Program-made: the position numbers and the translations under genes
Assembly (NCBI RefSeq): GCF_000269985.1
Contig: NC_016109.1
Location: 6,723,001 to 6,787,000, forward strand
Length of the DNA: 64,000 nucleotides
DNA from: Kitasatospora setae KM-6054
Lineage (GTDB): Bacteria > Actinomycetota > Actinomycetes > Streptomycetales > Streptomycetaceae
Reading direction: 5' to 3'
Part shown: positions 25,020-33,399 of the stretch, in pieces
Numbering within the stretch: the stretch's first letter is position 1
Layout: every line of letters begins with the position of its first letter
Notes under the pieces: generated by a model
The model's input: only the letters and a program-made list of their open reading frames with translations
The model's database searches: none
Told to the model about the DNA's origin: nothing

Positions 25020-26024
25020 ATGGGGACGAAGGCAGGCACGGTAGGACGGCGGGAGTTCGTGTTCGGGATCTACCCCGGCGCGCTGCTCGGCGACGAGCAC
25101 GGTCTCGTCCACCCCGTCCGCCCCGACGACCCGGACCGGCTGGCGGCGGCCCTCGACCGGCTGCAGGGCACCGAACCCGGCTTCCGGATCCGGGTCTACC
25201 GCTCCTTCGCCGCCACCGTCCCCGCGCCCCCGCAGACCCCCGACGGCTGGCCGGCCTACCTCGACCGGCCCGGCCGGCGGATCGACCTGGTCCTCCAGTT
25301 CCGCGAACCCACCGGCAGCCTGACCGGCTGGGAGGCGTACGTCCGCGCCCAGGTCCGCGAACTCGGCACCCGGCTCGGCTCGGTGCAGATCTGCGAGGAG
25401 CCCAACGCCGACCTGCCCGTCCTGGACGGCAGCACCCCCAACGTCCTCGCCGCCCTGGTCGCCGGAGTCACCGCCGCCAAGGACGAGGCACGCGCCCTCG
25501 GCCTGGACGCCGCCGTCGGCTTCAACGCCGTCCCGACCACCGCCCCGGACGCGCCCTTCTGGCCCGACCTCGGCCGCCACGCCGACCAGCCCTTCCTGGA
25601 CGCCCTCGACTACGTCGGCCTGGACTTCTTCCCCGACGTCTTCCGGCCCGTCCCCGCCGACCGCCTCGCCGACGCCACCGCCTGGCTGCTGCACACCTTC
25701 CGCCACACCGACCTCCCGAAGGCCGGCATCCCCGCCCACGTGCCGATCCGGATCTGCGAGAACGGCTGGCCCACCGGCCCCGGCCGCCCCGAGGAGGCCC
25801 AGGCCCGCGTACTCGACACCGTCGTCCGCACCGTCGCCGCACACGCCCGGACCCTCGGCATCGACGGCTACACGCTCTTCGCCCTGCGCGACGCGGACAG
25901 CGCCGGCGAGAGCCTCTTCCACCACTTCGGCCTGCTGCGCGACGACCACACCCCCAAGCCGGCGTTCGAGACCTACCGCACGCTGATCGCCGAACTGGGG
26001 CCGGTGCTGCGGGGGTTGCGGTGA
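25020..26024 (+). CDS. TIM-barrel glycosidase-like protein (clan GH-A)
   Basis: 334 residues from the ATG at 25020 with GAGGGGG upstream. The strand order and motifs fit a clan GH-A glycosidase: QICEEPNADLPVLDG would hold the acid/base Glu (EEPN in place of NEPN) and PIRICENGWPTGPGRP the nucleophile Glu. YVGLDFFPDVFRP and YTLFALRDADSAG are barrel-typical. No signal peptide is present, so it acts in the cytoplasm or is a non-secreted relative. Family (GH5-, GH39- or GH1-like) is unsettled. Regulation by the divergent TetR is likely through the palindrome at 24968. Confidence 0.75.
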   Translation: MGTKAGTVGRREFVFGIYPGALLGDEHGLVHPVRPDDPDRLAAALDRLQGTEPGFRIRVYRSFAATVPAPPQTPDGWPAYLDRPGRRIDLVLQFREPTGSLTGWEAYVRAQVRELGTRLGSVQICEEPNADLPVLDGSTPNVLAALVAGVTAAKDEARALGLDAAVGFNAVPTTAPDAPFWPDLGRHADQPFLDALDYVGLDFFPDVFRPVPADRLADATAWLLHTFRHTDLPKAGIPAHVPIRICENGWPTGPGRPEEAQARVLDTVVRTVAAHARTLGIDGYTLFALRDADSAGESLFHHFGLLRDDHTPKPAFETYRTLIAELGPVLRGLR

Positions 26025-26279
26025 GGGGAGGCTCCGCTTCGCGGGGAGGCAGGGGGAGCGGCGAGGGCTGGGGCCGCGGCTGCGGGGGCGGGGTGAGGAG
26101 GGGTTCCGCTTCGCGGGGAGGGGCGGGGCGGCGGGACGGCACCTTCGCCGTCCCCCGCCGCGAGGTGGCGTACGCCGGCCTGGCCGCCCGGGCGGGCGCC
26201 GTGCCGGCCGAACTCCGGCTGGTGGAGCGGGAGTAGGTGCGTCCCCGCGCCGTAGGCGGCACGGGGACGGGGTGGCGGG
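26025..26279. other. Intergenic, convergent gap with short direct repeat
   Basis: GGTTCCGCTTCGCGGGGAGG-like sequence occurs near 26030-26048 and again near 26100-26120. A 71-codon frame starting GTGA at 26021 exists, and its end (REVAYAGLAARAGAVPAELR) is somewhat protein-like, but there is no ribosome site and the first half is low complexity. I do not call it a gene. Confidence 0.4.
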
Positions 26280-27242
26280 TCAGGGCCGTTTGGCGCAGGT
26301 GATCCAGCGGTTGGCGGCGAGCGGGTCGGCGGGTTCGGGGCGGAGGCGGGCCGCGGGGGCGTGGTGGAAGGGGGTGCGGACGGTGGTGGTCCAGCCGAGG
26401 GCGCGGAGGGCGGCGGCGGTGTCGGGGCGGGGGCTGGGGTCGAAGAGGGCGAGCAGGTCGACGTCCAGGCGTTCGCGGGCCTGGGCGTAGACGTCGGCGG
26501 CGCGGACGTCGGCGGATTCCAGGCCGGTCTTGACCTCGTAGGCGAGGGTGCTGCCGGGGGCGCTGAGCGCGTCCAGGGCGGCGGTGACCGCGAGTTCGGC
26601 GGCGGCCGGCAGGTAGAGGAAGAGGCCCTCGGCGAGCCAGGCCACCGGGCGGGACGGGTCGAGTCCGGCGGCGGTCAGCGCGCCCGCCCAGTCCTCCCGC
26701 AGGTCGACCGGCACGGTGCGGCGGCGGGCCCGGGGGGCCGCGCCGAGGCCGTCCAGCACCCGCTGTTTGAAGCGCAGCACTTCGGGGCGGTCCAGTTCCC
26801 AGACGGTGGTGCCGGGCGGCCAGGGCAGCCGGTGCGCCCGGCTGTCCAGGCCGGCGCCGAGCAGCACCACCTGCCGGGTGCCGGTGGCCGCCGCGCCGAG
26901 CAGGTGGTCGTCCAGCACCCGGGTGCGCAGCGCGAAGTAGGCCGCGAGCCGCTCCCACACCGGGTCGCCCGGGTCGACCTCGGCCGGGTCGGCGGGCCAG
27001 TCGGCGCAGCCCGGCGAGGCGCGGACGAAGTGCGCGGCGAACGGGTCGACGGCCAGCGCGTCGGCCCGACGGGCTTCCAGCGCACGGGCGTTGGCGACCA
27101 GCAGGGCGGTCCGGCCGACGCCCGCGTGCACGCCCGCGTCGTCCGGCACGCCCGCGGGCACGCCCGCACCCTCCGGCAGCAGGTCGACCGGCAGCAGGTC
27201 GGCCAGCAGGACGCCGTCCGACATGCTCGTCGGCGCGCTCAC
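26280..27242 (-). CDS. SAM-dependent O-methyltransferase (PPM/TIGR00027 type)
   Basis: 320 residues, starting GTG at 27242 inside the stop of the upstream gene (GTGA). The SAM-binding glycine motif is VVLLGAGLDSRAHRLPWPPG, followed by the family strand VWELDRPEVLRFKQRVLDGL and a WLAEGLFLYLPAAAELAV block, all as in leucine carboxyl methyltransferase-like enzymes. These transfer a methyl group to carboxylates or hydroxyls, often in secondary metabolism. It is the last gene of a three-gene overlapped operon with an isochorismatase-like and an isopropylmalate dehydrogenase-like enzyme, which suggests tailoring of a common product. Confidence 0.9.
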   Translation of the reverse strand: MSAPTSMSDGVLLADLLPVDLLPEGAGVPAGVPDDAGVHAGVGRTALLVANARALEARRADALAVDPFAAHFVRASPGCADWPADPAEVDPGDPVWERLAAYFALRTRVLDDHLLGAAATGTRQVVLLGAGLDSRAHRLPWPPGTTVWELDRPEVLRFKQRVLDGLGAAPRARRRTVPVDLREDWAGALTAAGLDPSRPVAWLAEGLFLYLPAAAELAVTAALDALSAPGSTLAYEVKTGLESADVRAADVYAQARERLDVDLLALFDPSPRPDTAAALRALGWTTTVRTPFHHAPAARLRPEPADPLAANRWITCAKRP

Positions 27243-27982
27243 CGCCGGCCCGCCGGCGTCTCGGCGGTGTCCGACGGGCGGCCGGGGAAGCGGACGCGGT
27301 CGAGTTCGGTGATCCGGGCGCCGTACACCCGGTTCATGAAGCGCAGGATGTCGGCGTCGGCCAGGTGCAGCGCGGTGGTGCAGTCGCGCAGCACGGTCAG
27401 GTGGAAGCCGCGCTGGAAGGCGGTGCGGGCGGTGGAGTCGACGCAGACGTCGGTGAACACCCCGGCCAGCACCAGGTGTTCGATGCCGTGCCGGCGCAGG
27501 TGCGGTTCGAATCCGGCGTCCTGGAAGGCGTCGAAGCAGGCGTGCTTGGTGAACACCGCCTCCTGCGGCCGGGGCCGCACGCCGTGGAACTCGGCGCCCC
27601 AGCTGCCCTCCAGGCACTTGGGCCGTTTGCCGAGCCGGGCGTCCCGCCGCCGCCAGGCCGGGCCCTGGTGGGCCGGGTCGCCGAGGAACCGGACGAACAG
27701 CACCTCGGTGCCCGCCGCCCGGGCCCGCTCGACCGCGCGGACGCTGTTGGCGGCGGCCCGGGCCAGCAGCGCCGGGTCGCCGGGGAACCGGGAGCGGGCC
27801 ACCTCGCCCGCGCAGAAGTCGTTCTGCAGGTCGACCACCACCAGCGCGCTGCGCCCCGCGCCGCCGGCGGGGGAGGTCTCGGCGGGCCGCCGGCGGGCCT
27901 CGGCGGGCCGGTGCGCGGCGCGGTGCGGGTGGTGGGGGTGGGCCGGGCCGTGGGCGGTGCCGGGGGACTGGGCGGCGCTCAT
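27239..27982 (-). CDS. Isochorismatase-family cysteine hydrolase
   Basis: 247 residues from ATG (27982), overlapping the stop of the dehydrogenase-like gene (ATGA). After a His/Pro/Ala-rich leader of ~45 residues comes ALVVVDLQNDFCAGEVARSR with the catalytic Asp in DLQNDF, a lysine in VFTKHACFDAF, and the nucleophile Cys in VFTDVCVDSTARTAFQRGFH. The presence of the Cys points to an amidase/nicotinamidase-like hydrolase rather than PhzD-type isochorismatase, which lacks it. Substrate unknown. Translational overlap on both sides shows it works in one pathway with its neighbours. Confidence 0.9.
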   Translation of the reverse strand: MSAAQSPGTAHGPAHPHHPHRAAHRPAEARRRPAETSPAGGAGRSALVVVDLQNDFCAGEVARSRFPGDPALLARAAANSVRAVERARAAGTEVLFVRFLGDPAHQGPAWRRRDARLGKRPKCLEGSWGAEFHGVRPRPQEAVFTKHACFDAFQDAGFEPHLRRHGIEHLVLAGVFTDVCVDSTARTAFQRGFHLTVLRDCTTALHLADADILRFMNRVYGARITELDRVRFPGRPSDTAETPAGRR

Positions 27983-29067
27983 CGGGCGGCCGCCGGAACC
28001 GGCTCGGCCTGGCTCGGCACGAACGTTCCTGCAAGCGAGGCAAGGACGGCGTCCACCACCTCGGTGGTGCCGGCGGTGCCGCCCAGGTCGGGGGTGCGGG
28101 CGCCGCGGGCCTGGGCGGCGGCGATCGCGGCCTCGGTGGCGGCCTCCGCGCCGGGGCAGCCGGCGTGCCGTTCGGCGATCCGGGCGGCGGCCCGGACGGT
28201 GGCGACCGGGTTGACCAGGTCGCGTCCGGCCAGGTCGTCGGCCGAGCCGTGCACGGTCTGGTACTCGGTGAGGCCGTGCAGCGCCGGGTGCAGGTGGACG
28301 TTCTCGGCGCAGCGGTTCTCCTGCCGCTCCGAGCCGTACCGGTCGAGCAGCACGACGTGCATGATGTCGGCCCACTCGTTGCCGGCGACCAGCAGGGTGC
28401 GGTCCTCGGGGCCGTGCGCGATCAGGTTGCGGTTGACCGTGTCGGGCTGGAACGGGGCGATGTCCAGGCCGAGTTCGGCGGACAGGCCGGCCGTCCAGTC
28501 GTCCATCACCCCGTCCAGCAGGTGGTACTTGTAGGCGAGCAGCACCCGGGCCGGGCCCTCGGGCCACGACTCCCGGGCCCGGTCCACCGCGTAGCGCACC
28601 ACGCGCTCGGTGACGGCCCGGCTGAACTCCATGGTGCGGACCACCCGGCCGTCCTCGTGCCGGTTCTCGCCGGTGTAGAAGCCCTGGGCCTGGTCGCGGA
28701 CCAGCAGCAGCCGTGCTGCCCCGGCGGTGAGCTGCTCGACCTTGACGGCGGCCAGCCGCTGCCGGACCAGGTACAGCGACTGGGCGTTGATCGCGGTGCG
28801 GAACACCGCCCGGGCCCCCGCGGCGGCCTGTTCGCGGCAGAACCACTCGTAGTGCGCGGCGTCCTGCTCGGTCAGCGCGGCGAACTCGGCGGTGCCGGAC
28901 GCCCCGGCGCGCAGCGACACGTACGAGTGGTAGAGCCGCGGCGAGCGCACCAGCCGGACCTGCGTGCCGTGCAGTGCGGTGATCCGGTCGAGCACCCGCT
29001 CGAAGACGGGGGCGAGGTCCGGGCCGGTGCCGCGGCCGACGGCGAGGGCGATGAGTGGTGCGGTCAC
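27979..29067 (-). CDS. Isocitrate/isopropylmalate dehydrogenase-like protein
   Basis: 362 residues from the GTG at 29067 with AAGGAG 8 bases before it. PLIALAVGRGTGPDLAPVFE is the N-terminal family signature (here GRGTGPDL in place of the usual GDGIG). RDQAQGFYTGE occupies the substrate/phosphate arginine segment, altered from the usual pattern; MEFSRAVTERVVRYA and TVHGSADDLAGRDLVNPVAT match the family core and C-terminus, and LLVAGNEWADIMHVV the metal site region. It lacks some usual arginines, so the substrate is not malate or isocitrate in any obvious sense. It may oxidise a related hydroxy acid. Overlaps the isochorismatase-like gene. It starts just beyond a strong inverted repeat. Confidence 0.85.
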   Translation of the reverse strand: MTAPLIALAVGRGTGPDLAPVFERVLDRITALHGTQVRLVRSPRLYHSYVSLRAGASGTAEFAALTEQDAAHYEWFCREQAAAGARAVFRTAINAQSLYLVRQRLAAVKVEQLTAGAARLLLVRDQAQGFYTGENRHEDGRVVRTMEFSRAVTERVVRYAVDRARESWPEGPARVLLAYKYHLLDGVMDDWTAGLSAELGLDIAPFQPDTVNRNLIAHGPEDRTLLVAGNEWADIMHVVLLDRYGSERQENRCAENVHLHPALHGLTEYQTVHGSADDLAGRDLVNPVATVRAAARIAERHAGCPGAEAATEAAIAAAQARGARTPDLGGTAGTTEVVDAVLASLAGTFVPSQAEPVPAAAR

Positions 29068-29141
29068 TGCGGTGGCTCCTTGCAAGTGGGGCTGGGTACG
29101 GCGGCGCCGAACGGGTCGGGGCCGCCGTCCGGAACGACGGG

Positions 29142-29210
29142 CCGCCGTCCGTCCGGGTACTCGGACGCGGGCCGGGGCTCGGACGGACCGAGTACCCGGA
29201 CGGACGGCGG
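29142..29210. terminator. Perfect 23-bp inverted repeat between EF-hand gene and operon
   Basis: Arms at 29142-29164 and 29188-29210 are exact reverse complements over 23 bases, with a 23-base loop. The unit lies in the 275-base gap after the EF-hand gene stop and 75 bases before the dehydrogenase-like gene. Such a long GC-rich hairpin is either a strong terminator/attenuator or a binding site. Nothing like it occurs elsewhere in the window at this length. Confidence 0.8.
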
Positions 29211-29342
29211 TGTCAGCCGGCGGATCCGACGCGGCGCGCGGAGGCGGCGTCGGCCGGACGAGGGCAGCACCGGGGAACCGGTGTCGACGGGGACACCGGC
29301 GTGGTGGCGGTGGGGATGTGGGCGGGGCGGGGGTGGGAGCGG

Positions 29343-29873
29343 TCAGAAGGAGTCGGGGACCAGGTGGTCGCCCGGGATGCCGGACTTCTCCGGCGAGTAG
29401 TAGTCGCGGATGCCGTCGGCCCAGACCCGGACGGTGATCCGGTCCTCGGCGTCCGGCCCGAACGCGTCGAACAGCGAGTGGATGTTGGGCGTCTCGAAAC
29501 CGATCGCGGTCATCAGGTCGAGGAACCGCGGGCGTTCGATCAGCCCGTCGCCGTCCGGGTCGCCGAGGACGGCGAGCGCCTCGGCGAAGACCGCGGCGGT
29601 GGCGCCGAACAACTCGGTGTTCAGCACGAAGCCGCGGAAGTCCTGCGGGTTGATCAGTCCGTCCCCGTTGGTGTCCAGGGTTTCGGACAGCACCTTCCAG
29701 TAGCCGCTCAGGCTGTCGGCGAGGGCCTGCCGGTCGGCGGCCGGCGAGTCCTCGGCGACCAGCAGCAGCCGTTCTGTCATGAGGTCGAAATCGGCCTCGT
29801 CGATCACCCCGTTCCCGTTGGTGTCGAACAGGGTGAACACCAGCGCGGCCCGCTGGAAGGCCTCGTGTCCCAT
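29343..29873 (-). CDS. EF-hand calcium-binding protein
   Basis: 176 residues from ATG with AAGGGGA upstream. Three canonical EF-hand loops are visible: DTNGNGVIDEADF at about residue 21, DTNGDGLINPQDF at about 67 and DPDGDGLIERPRF at about 104, with a more degenerate fourth site (FGPDAEDRITVRVW) near 140. The four-site plan and length match calerythrin-type calcium sensors of actinomycetes. It is cytoplasmic (no signal peptide) and probably binds calcium. It heads the four-gene block but is separated from the other three by the hairpin at 29142, so it may be separately expressed or act as sensor for the pathway. Confidence 0.93.
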   Translation of the reverse strand: MGHEAFQRAALVFTLFDTNGNGVIDEADFDLMTERLLLVAEDSPAADRQALADSLSGYWKVLSETLDTNGDGLINPQDFRGFVLNTELFGATAAVFAEALAVLGDPDGDGLIERPRFLDLMTAIGFETPNIHSLFDAFGPDAEDRITVRVWADGIRDYYSPEKSGIPGDHLVPDSF

Positions 29874-30305
29874 GGGTAGTCGTCCCCTTGGTCGTGGCGG
29901 GCCCGACCTGCTCGGCCTGGCCTCGGCCGGGAACTCCTACTCTGCCGTGAAGAGTGGCCCGTTGTCCGGCGAACTGACGTGTTGTCACTCACGGGAGTGA
30001 CTAATGTTACGCAAGTGATTATTGTCACGCCCCGTGACGGACTCGAACGCGTTCGGAAAAGCTGACCATCCGTCATGTCCGGTCGTCCGACGGACGGAAG
30101 CCGCCGCTCCGCGCGCCCGCGACCGCGCCGGTGTGTCCGGCGTCACGCCCGCCCGGGTCGCCCGGATCGAACCACCGCTGGTCGGAAGGGGGACCACTCC
30201 CCGACCCGCGGACAGGCCGAAGCTAGCATGGGGGGCGCCTTAGCTCGGCCATACCCTCGGCAACTCGGCCTACCCTCAGCTCGGCCTACCCTCGAAAGTT
30301 GAATT
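29874..30305. promoter_or_regulatory. Divergent regulatory region (EF-hand block / GAPDH)
   Basis: 432 bases, AT-richer near the left side. Operator-like palindromes: GTCACTC (29984-29990) with GAGTGAC (29995-30001), and GTCACG (30024-30029) with CGTGAC (30033-30038). GTGATTATTGTCAC lies in between. To the right, three direct copies of a CTCGGCCTACCCTC-like unit (about 30244-30297) sit in the GAPDH leader. A LuxR- or GntR-like site for the EF-hand promoter is possible. Confidence 0.55.
30244..30297 (+). repeat. Triplicate direct repeat in the GAPDH leader
   Basis: CTCGGCCATACCCTCGG, CTCGGCCTACCCTCAG and CTCGGCCTACCCTCGA follow each other at 16-20-base spacing and end 9 bases before the GAPDH start. 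No ribosome site of normal strength is seen between, so the repeats may play a translational or transcriptional role. Confidence 0.7.
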
Positions 30306-31742
30306 GTGACTGTCAACGACGACGTGTTCACGGACTGGAAGAACCGCGAGGAGCTCGCGGAGACGATGATCCCGATCATCGGACGGCTCCACCGCGAGCG
30401 GGACGTCACCATCCTGCTGCACAGCCGCTCCCTGGTGAACAAGTCGGTGGTCAGCATCCTCAAGACGCACCGCTTCGCCCGCCAGATCGCCGGCGAGGAG
30501 CTCTCGATCACCGAGACCTTCCCGTTCCTCCAGGCCCTCTCCGCGCTCGACCTCGGCCCGTCCCAGATCGACCTGGGCCTGCTCGCCGAAGCCCACCGCG
30601 CCGACGACCGCGGCCTCTCCCCGGCGGAGTTCACCGCCGAAGCGGTGGCCGGCGCCACCGGCGCCAACAAGCTGGAGCGCCAGGCCCCGCGCGACGTGGT
30701 CCTCTACGGCTTCGGCCGGATCGGCCGCCTGCTCGCCCGCCTGCTGGTCGAGAAGGCCGGCGGCCTGCGGCTGCGCGCCATCGTGGTCCGCAACGGCGGC
30801 GGCGACGACCTGGTCAAGCGCGCCTCGCTGCTGCGCCGCGACTCCATCCACGGCCAGTTCCAGGGCACCATCACCGTGGACGAGGCGACCAACACCATCG
30901 TCGCCAACGGCAACGCGATCCAGGTCATCTACTCCAACGACCCCAGCGAGGTGGACTACACCGCGTACGGGATCGACAACGCCATCCTGATCGACAACAC
31001 CGGCCGCTGGCGCGACCGCGAGGGGCTCTCCGCGCACCTGCGCCCCGGCATCGCCAAGGTCGTGCTGACCGCCCCGGGCAAGGGCGACGTCCCGAACATC
31101 GTGCACGGCGTCAACCACGACACCGTCAAGCCGGACGAGCAGATCATCTCCTGCGCGTCCTGCACCACCAACGCGATCGTGCCGCCGCTCAAGGCGATGA
31201 ACGACGCGTACGGCGTGCTGCGCGGCCACGTGGAGACCGTCCACTCGTTCACCAACGACCAGAACCTGCTGGACAACTACCACAAGGCCGACCGCCGCGG
31301 CCGCTCCGCGCCGCTCAACATGGTGATCACCGAGACCGGTGCCGCCTCGGCCGTCGCCAAGGCCCTCCCGGAGCTGCAGGCGAAGATCAGCGGCAGCTCG
31401 ATCCGCGTCCCCGTGCCGGACGTCTCGATCGCGATCCTCAACCTCCAGCTGGCCCGGGAGACCACCCGCGAGGAGGTCCTGGAGCACCTGCGGGACGTCT
31501 CGCTGACCTCCCCGCTCAAGCGGCAGATCGACTTCATCGACTCGCCCGACGCGGTCTCCAGCGACTTCATCGGCTCCCGCCACGCCTCGATCGTCGACGC
31601 GGGCGCGACCAAGGTCGAGGGCGACAACGCGATCCTGTACCTGTGGTACGACAACGAGTTCGGCTACTCCTGCCAGGTCGTCCGGGTCGTCCAGCACGTC
31701 TCCGGCGTCGAGTACCCGACTTTCCCGGCCGCGACCAACTGA
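30306..31742 (+). CDS. Glyceraldehyde-3-phosphate dehydrogenase, long form
   Basis: 478 residues from GTG. A 125-residue N-terminal helical extension (ETMIPIIGRLHRERDVTILL, NKSVVSILKTHRFARQIAGE) precedes the Rossmann motif VVLYGFGRIGRLLARLL. Catalytic Cys lies in SCASCTTNAIVPPLKAMN; the remaining blocks (HSFTNDQNLLDNYHKADRRG, NMVITETGAASAVAKALPEL, YLWYDNEFGYSCQVVRVVQH) are all standard. GAPDHs with such extensions are a distinct actinobacterial/proteobacterial branch, often NADP-linked and separate from the glycolytic gap gene. Placement here outside a glycolytic operon agrees with that. A terminator follows at once. Confidence 0.93.
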   Translation: MTVNDDVFTDWKNREELAETMIPIIGRLHRERDVTILLHSRSLVNKSVVSILKTHRFARQIAGEELSITETFPFLQALSALDLGPSQIDLGLLAEAHRADDRGLSPAEFTAEAVAGATGANKLERQAPRDVVLYGFGRIGRLLARLLVEKAGGLRLRAIVVRNGGGDDLVKRASLLRRDSIHGQFQGTITVDEATNTIVANGNAIQVIYSNDPSEVDYTAYGIDNAILIDNTGRWRDREGLSAHLRPGIAKVVLTAPGKGDVPNIVHGVNHDTVKPDEQIISCASCTTNAIVPPLKAMNDAYGVLRGHVETVHSFTNDQNLLDNYHKADRRGRSAPLNMVITETGAASAVAKALPELQAKISGSSIRVPVPDVSIAILNLQLARETTREEVLEHLRDVSLTSPLKRQIDFIDSPDAVSSDFIGSRHASIVDAGATKVEGDNAILYLWYDNEFGYSCQVVRVVQHVSGVEYPTFPAATN

Positions 31743-31760
31743 CCCAGCTCGCTCGGACGC

Positions 31761-31790
31761 AGGGGCCCCGGCCGACCGGCCGGGGCCCCT
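31761..31790 (+). terminator. Hairpin terminator after GAPDH
   Basis: AGGGGCCCCGGCC (31761-31773) pairs with GGCCGGGGCCCCT (31778-31790) around a GACC loop, 19 bases after the stop. It also faces the convergent CGNR gene end at 31811. Confidence 0.88.
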
Positions 31791-31810
31791 GCCGTCTTCC
31801 TGACGGACCG

Positions 31811-32452
31811 TCAGCCCTCCTTCGCGGCACGCTTCCTGGCGTAGGCGCGGGCGGCCCGGACACGGTCGCCGCAGCGGGTCGAGCACCAGTGCCGGGCGGC
31901 GTGGGTGCGGACGTAGAACCGGCTGCACGGGGTGCCGCCGCAGCGGGCCAGCCGCTCGGCGTCCGGGCCGGTCAGCAGGTCGGCGGCGTCGGCGGCCAGC
32001 CGGGCCATCGCCCGGTCGGCGATCCGGTCGGCCGGGTGCGGCAGGCTGCGGTGCAGGCCCCGCTCGGCGTCCCAGCGCAGCAGCGCCACCGCGGGCGCCG
32101 CCGCCAGCGCCTCGTTCACCGCCGCCAGCGCCCCGGGCGGCGCGGGCCGCCCCGCCACCCGGGCGTCCAGCAGCTCGCGCACCGCGCCCCGGAACAGCCG
32201 CAGCCGCACCGTGCACGGCTCCAGCACCCGCCCCGCCGCCGGCGCGAGGCCGTGCTCCACCAGCCACGCGGACGCCGGCCCCGGCGCCCCCAGCAGGTCC
32301 AGCGGCCCGCCCGGCAGGGTCAGCAGCGAGTTGGCGAAGTCCAGCGCCGGGTACTGCTCGGCCCCCGGCGCGGGCGGCGGAGCGGGCTGCGGGGCGTCCT
32401 GCGGCGGGGCGGCGGGCTCTGCGGCGGGGGCGGTGGCGGCGGGCTGGCTCAT
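31811..32452 (-). CDS. CGNR zinc finger (ABATE) regulator
   Basis: 213 residues from the ATG at 32452; one three codons earlier (32461) is possible. After a Pro/Ala-rich leader comes the ABATE domain (YPALDFANSLLTLPGGPLDL), then the C-terminal CGNR zinc finger reading RCGGTPCSRFYVRTHAARHW followed by CSTRCGDRVRAARAYARKR: four Cys and the RxW pattern of a small treble-clef DNA-binding element. These proteins are transcription factors thought to sense small stress-related molecules. There is no obvious target next door, although the XRE-cupin gene is divergent across a 330-base gap. Confidence 0.85.
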   Translation of the reverse strand: MSQPAATAPAAEPAAPPQDAPQPAPPPAPGAEQYPALDFANSLLTLPGGPLDLLGAPGPASAWLVEHGLAPAAGRVLEPCTVRLRLFRGAVRELLDARVAGRPAPPGALAAVNEALAAAPAVALLRWDAERGLHRSLPHPADRIADRAMARLAADAADLLTGPDAERLARCGGTPCSRFYVRTHAARHWCSTRCGDRVRAARAYARKRAAKEG

Positions 32453-32787
32453 GGTCCTCATGGTAAACGCTCGGCTTGCCCGTGAGGAGGTGCGTTCAGT
32501 CGGTGACCGGCTCCAGGGCGTACGCCTCGTACGGGTCGGCGACCACGACGGCGGTGACCGCGCCGTCCGCGGCGCGGGTGAGCGGGCGGACGGTGGTGCG
32601 GGACTCCGGGTCCCACCCGTCGCAGTAGTGCGCTTCGACTCGTTCCCCGGTCGTGCCTCTCGCCCCGCCCCGTCCGACCTCGTTCGACCTCGTTCGATCA
32701 TCGTTCCGGAAGGCACGGTACCGGCCGGGTCGGACGGCCGGGGTGGGAGAATGGGCGGATCCACGGAGCAAGGGGTGCGTGATTCGG
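32453..32787. promoter_or_regulatory. Divergent promoter region (CGNR / XRE-cupin)
   Basis: 335 bases. A minus-strand frame between 32496 and about 32690 encodes a protein-like tail (DPYEAYALEPVTD) with AVVVADPYEAY, but no start codon lies within it other than one inside the XRE-cupin gene, so it is not called. Repeated CGTTCGA/TCGTTCGA half-sites (TTCGACCTCGTTCGATCATC, 32685-32700) are present. They could be operator sequence for one of the two regulators. Confidence 0.45.
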
Positions 32788-33354
32788 ATGGCCGGGCGAC
32801 TCAGGGCGTTGCGCACGCAGAACCGACTCAGCCTGGAGGCGCTGGCGGCGCAGGTCGGGGTGACCAAGAGCTACCTGTCGAAGGTGGAGCGGGGGTTGAG
32901 CGAGCCGTCGATCTCCACCGCGCTGAAGATCGCGGAGGCGCTCGGGGTCGAGGTCGGGCGGCTGTTCTCGGAGGAGGTCGAACCGGAGCTGGTCACGGTC
33001 GTCCGGGCCGGCGAACGGACCCCGCTGGGCGGGCCGGAGGGCTCCCGGTACGAGGGCATCGCGGCCGCGCTGCCGGGCAAGCGGATGGTGCCGTTCGTGA
33101 TGTACCCGCCGCTGGACGGGCCGGTGGAGGCGTTCAAGTCGCACCGCGGCGAGGAGTTCCTCTTCGTCCACCAGGGCCGGGCCGAACTGGAGTTCCCCGA
33201 CCGGACGGTGCGCCTCGGGCCCGGCGACAGCGTGTACTTCAACGCGGCCGTGCCGCACCGCTGCCGCAGCACGGACGGGGAGCCGGCCCAGATCCTGGTG
33301 GTGATCCACGACGAACCGGACGCCGGGGACGACCGAGTCCCGCCCCTGCCCTGA
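32788..33354 (+). CDS. XRE-family regulator with cupin sensor domain
   Basis: 188 residues from the ATG at 32788; a GTG at 32779 (three codons earlier) is possible and both lie near AAGGGG. Residues 1-60 are the helix-turn-helix LRALRTQNRLSLEALAAQVG, VTKSYLSKVERGLSEPSIST; the second half is a cupin barrel (FKSHRGEEFLFVHQGRAELE, LGPGDSVYFNAAVPHRCRST) with the metal/ligand histidine in the PHRC stretch. This combination senses small organic molecules. The convergent DHDPS-like/aldolase operon beside it is the natural candidate target. Confidence 0.9.
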   Translation: MAGRLRALRTQNRLSLEALAAQVGVTKSYLSKVERGLSEPSISTALKIAEALGVEVGRLFSEEVEPELVTVVRAGERTPLGGPEGSRYEGIAAALPGKRMVPFVMYPPLDGPVEAFKSHRGEEFLFVHQGRAELEFPDRTVRLGPGDSVYFNAAVPHRCRSTDGEPAQILVVIHDEPDAGDDRVPPLP

Positions 33355-33399
33355 GCGTCGGGGCTCGGGGCGGGGACGGGACTCGGAGTTGACGGGGCG

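Noticed and set aside
26021..26236. 71-codon plus-strand frame after the glycosidase gene
   Set aside because: No ribosome site and mostly low-complexity; only its last 25 residues look protein-like.
32496..32690. Protein-like minus-strand segment ending YEAYALEPVTD
   Set aside because: No start codon within the gap; only reachable from inside the opposite-strand XRE-cupin gene. It could be a gene remnant.
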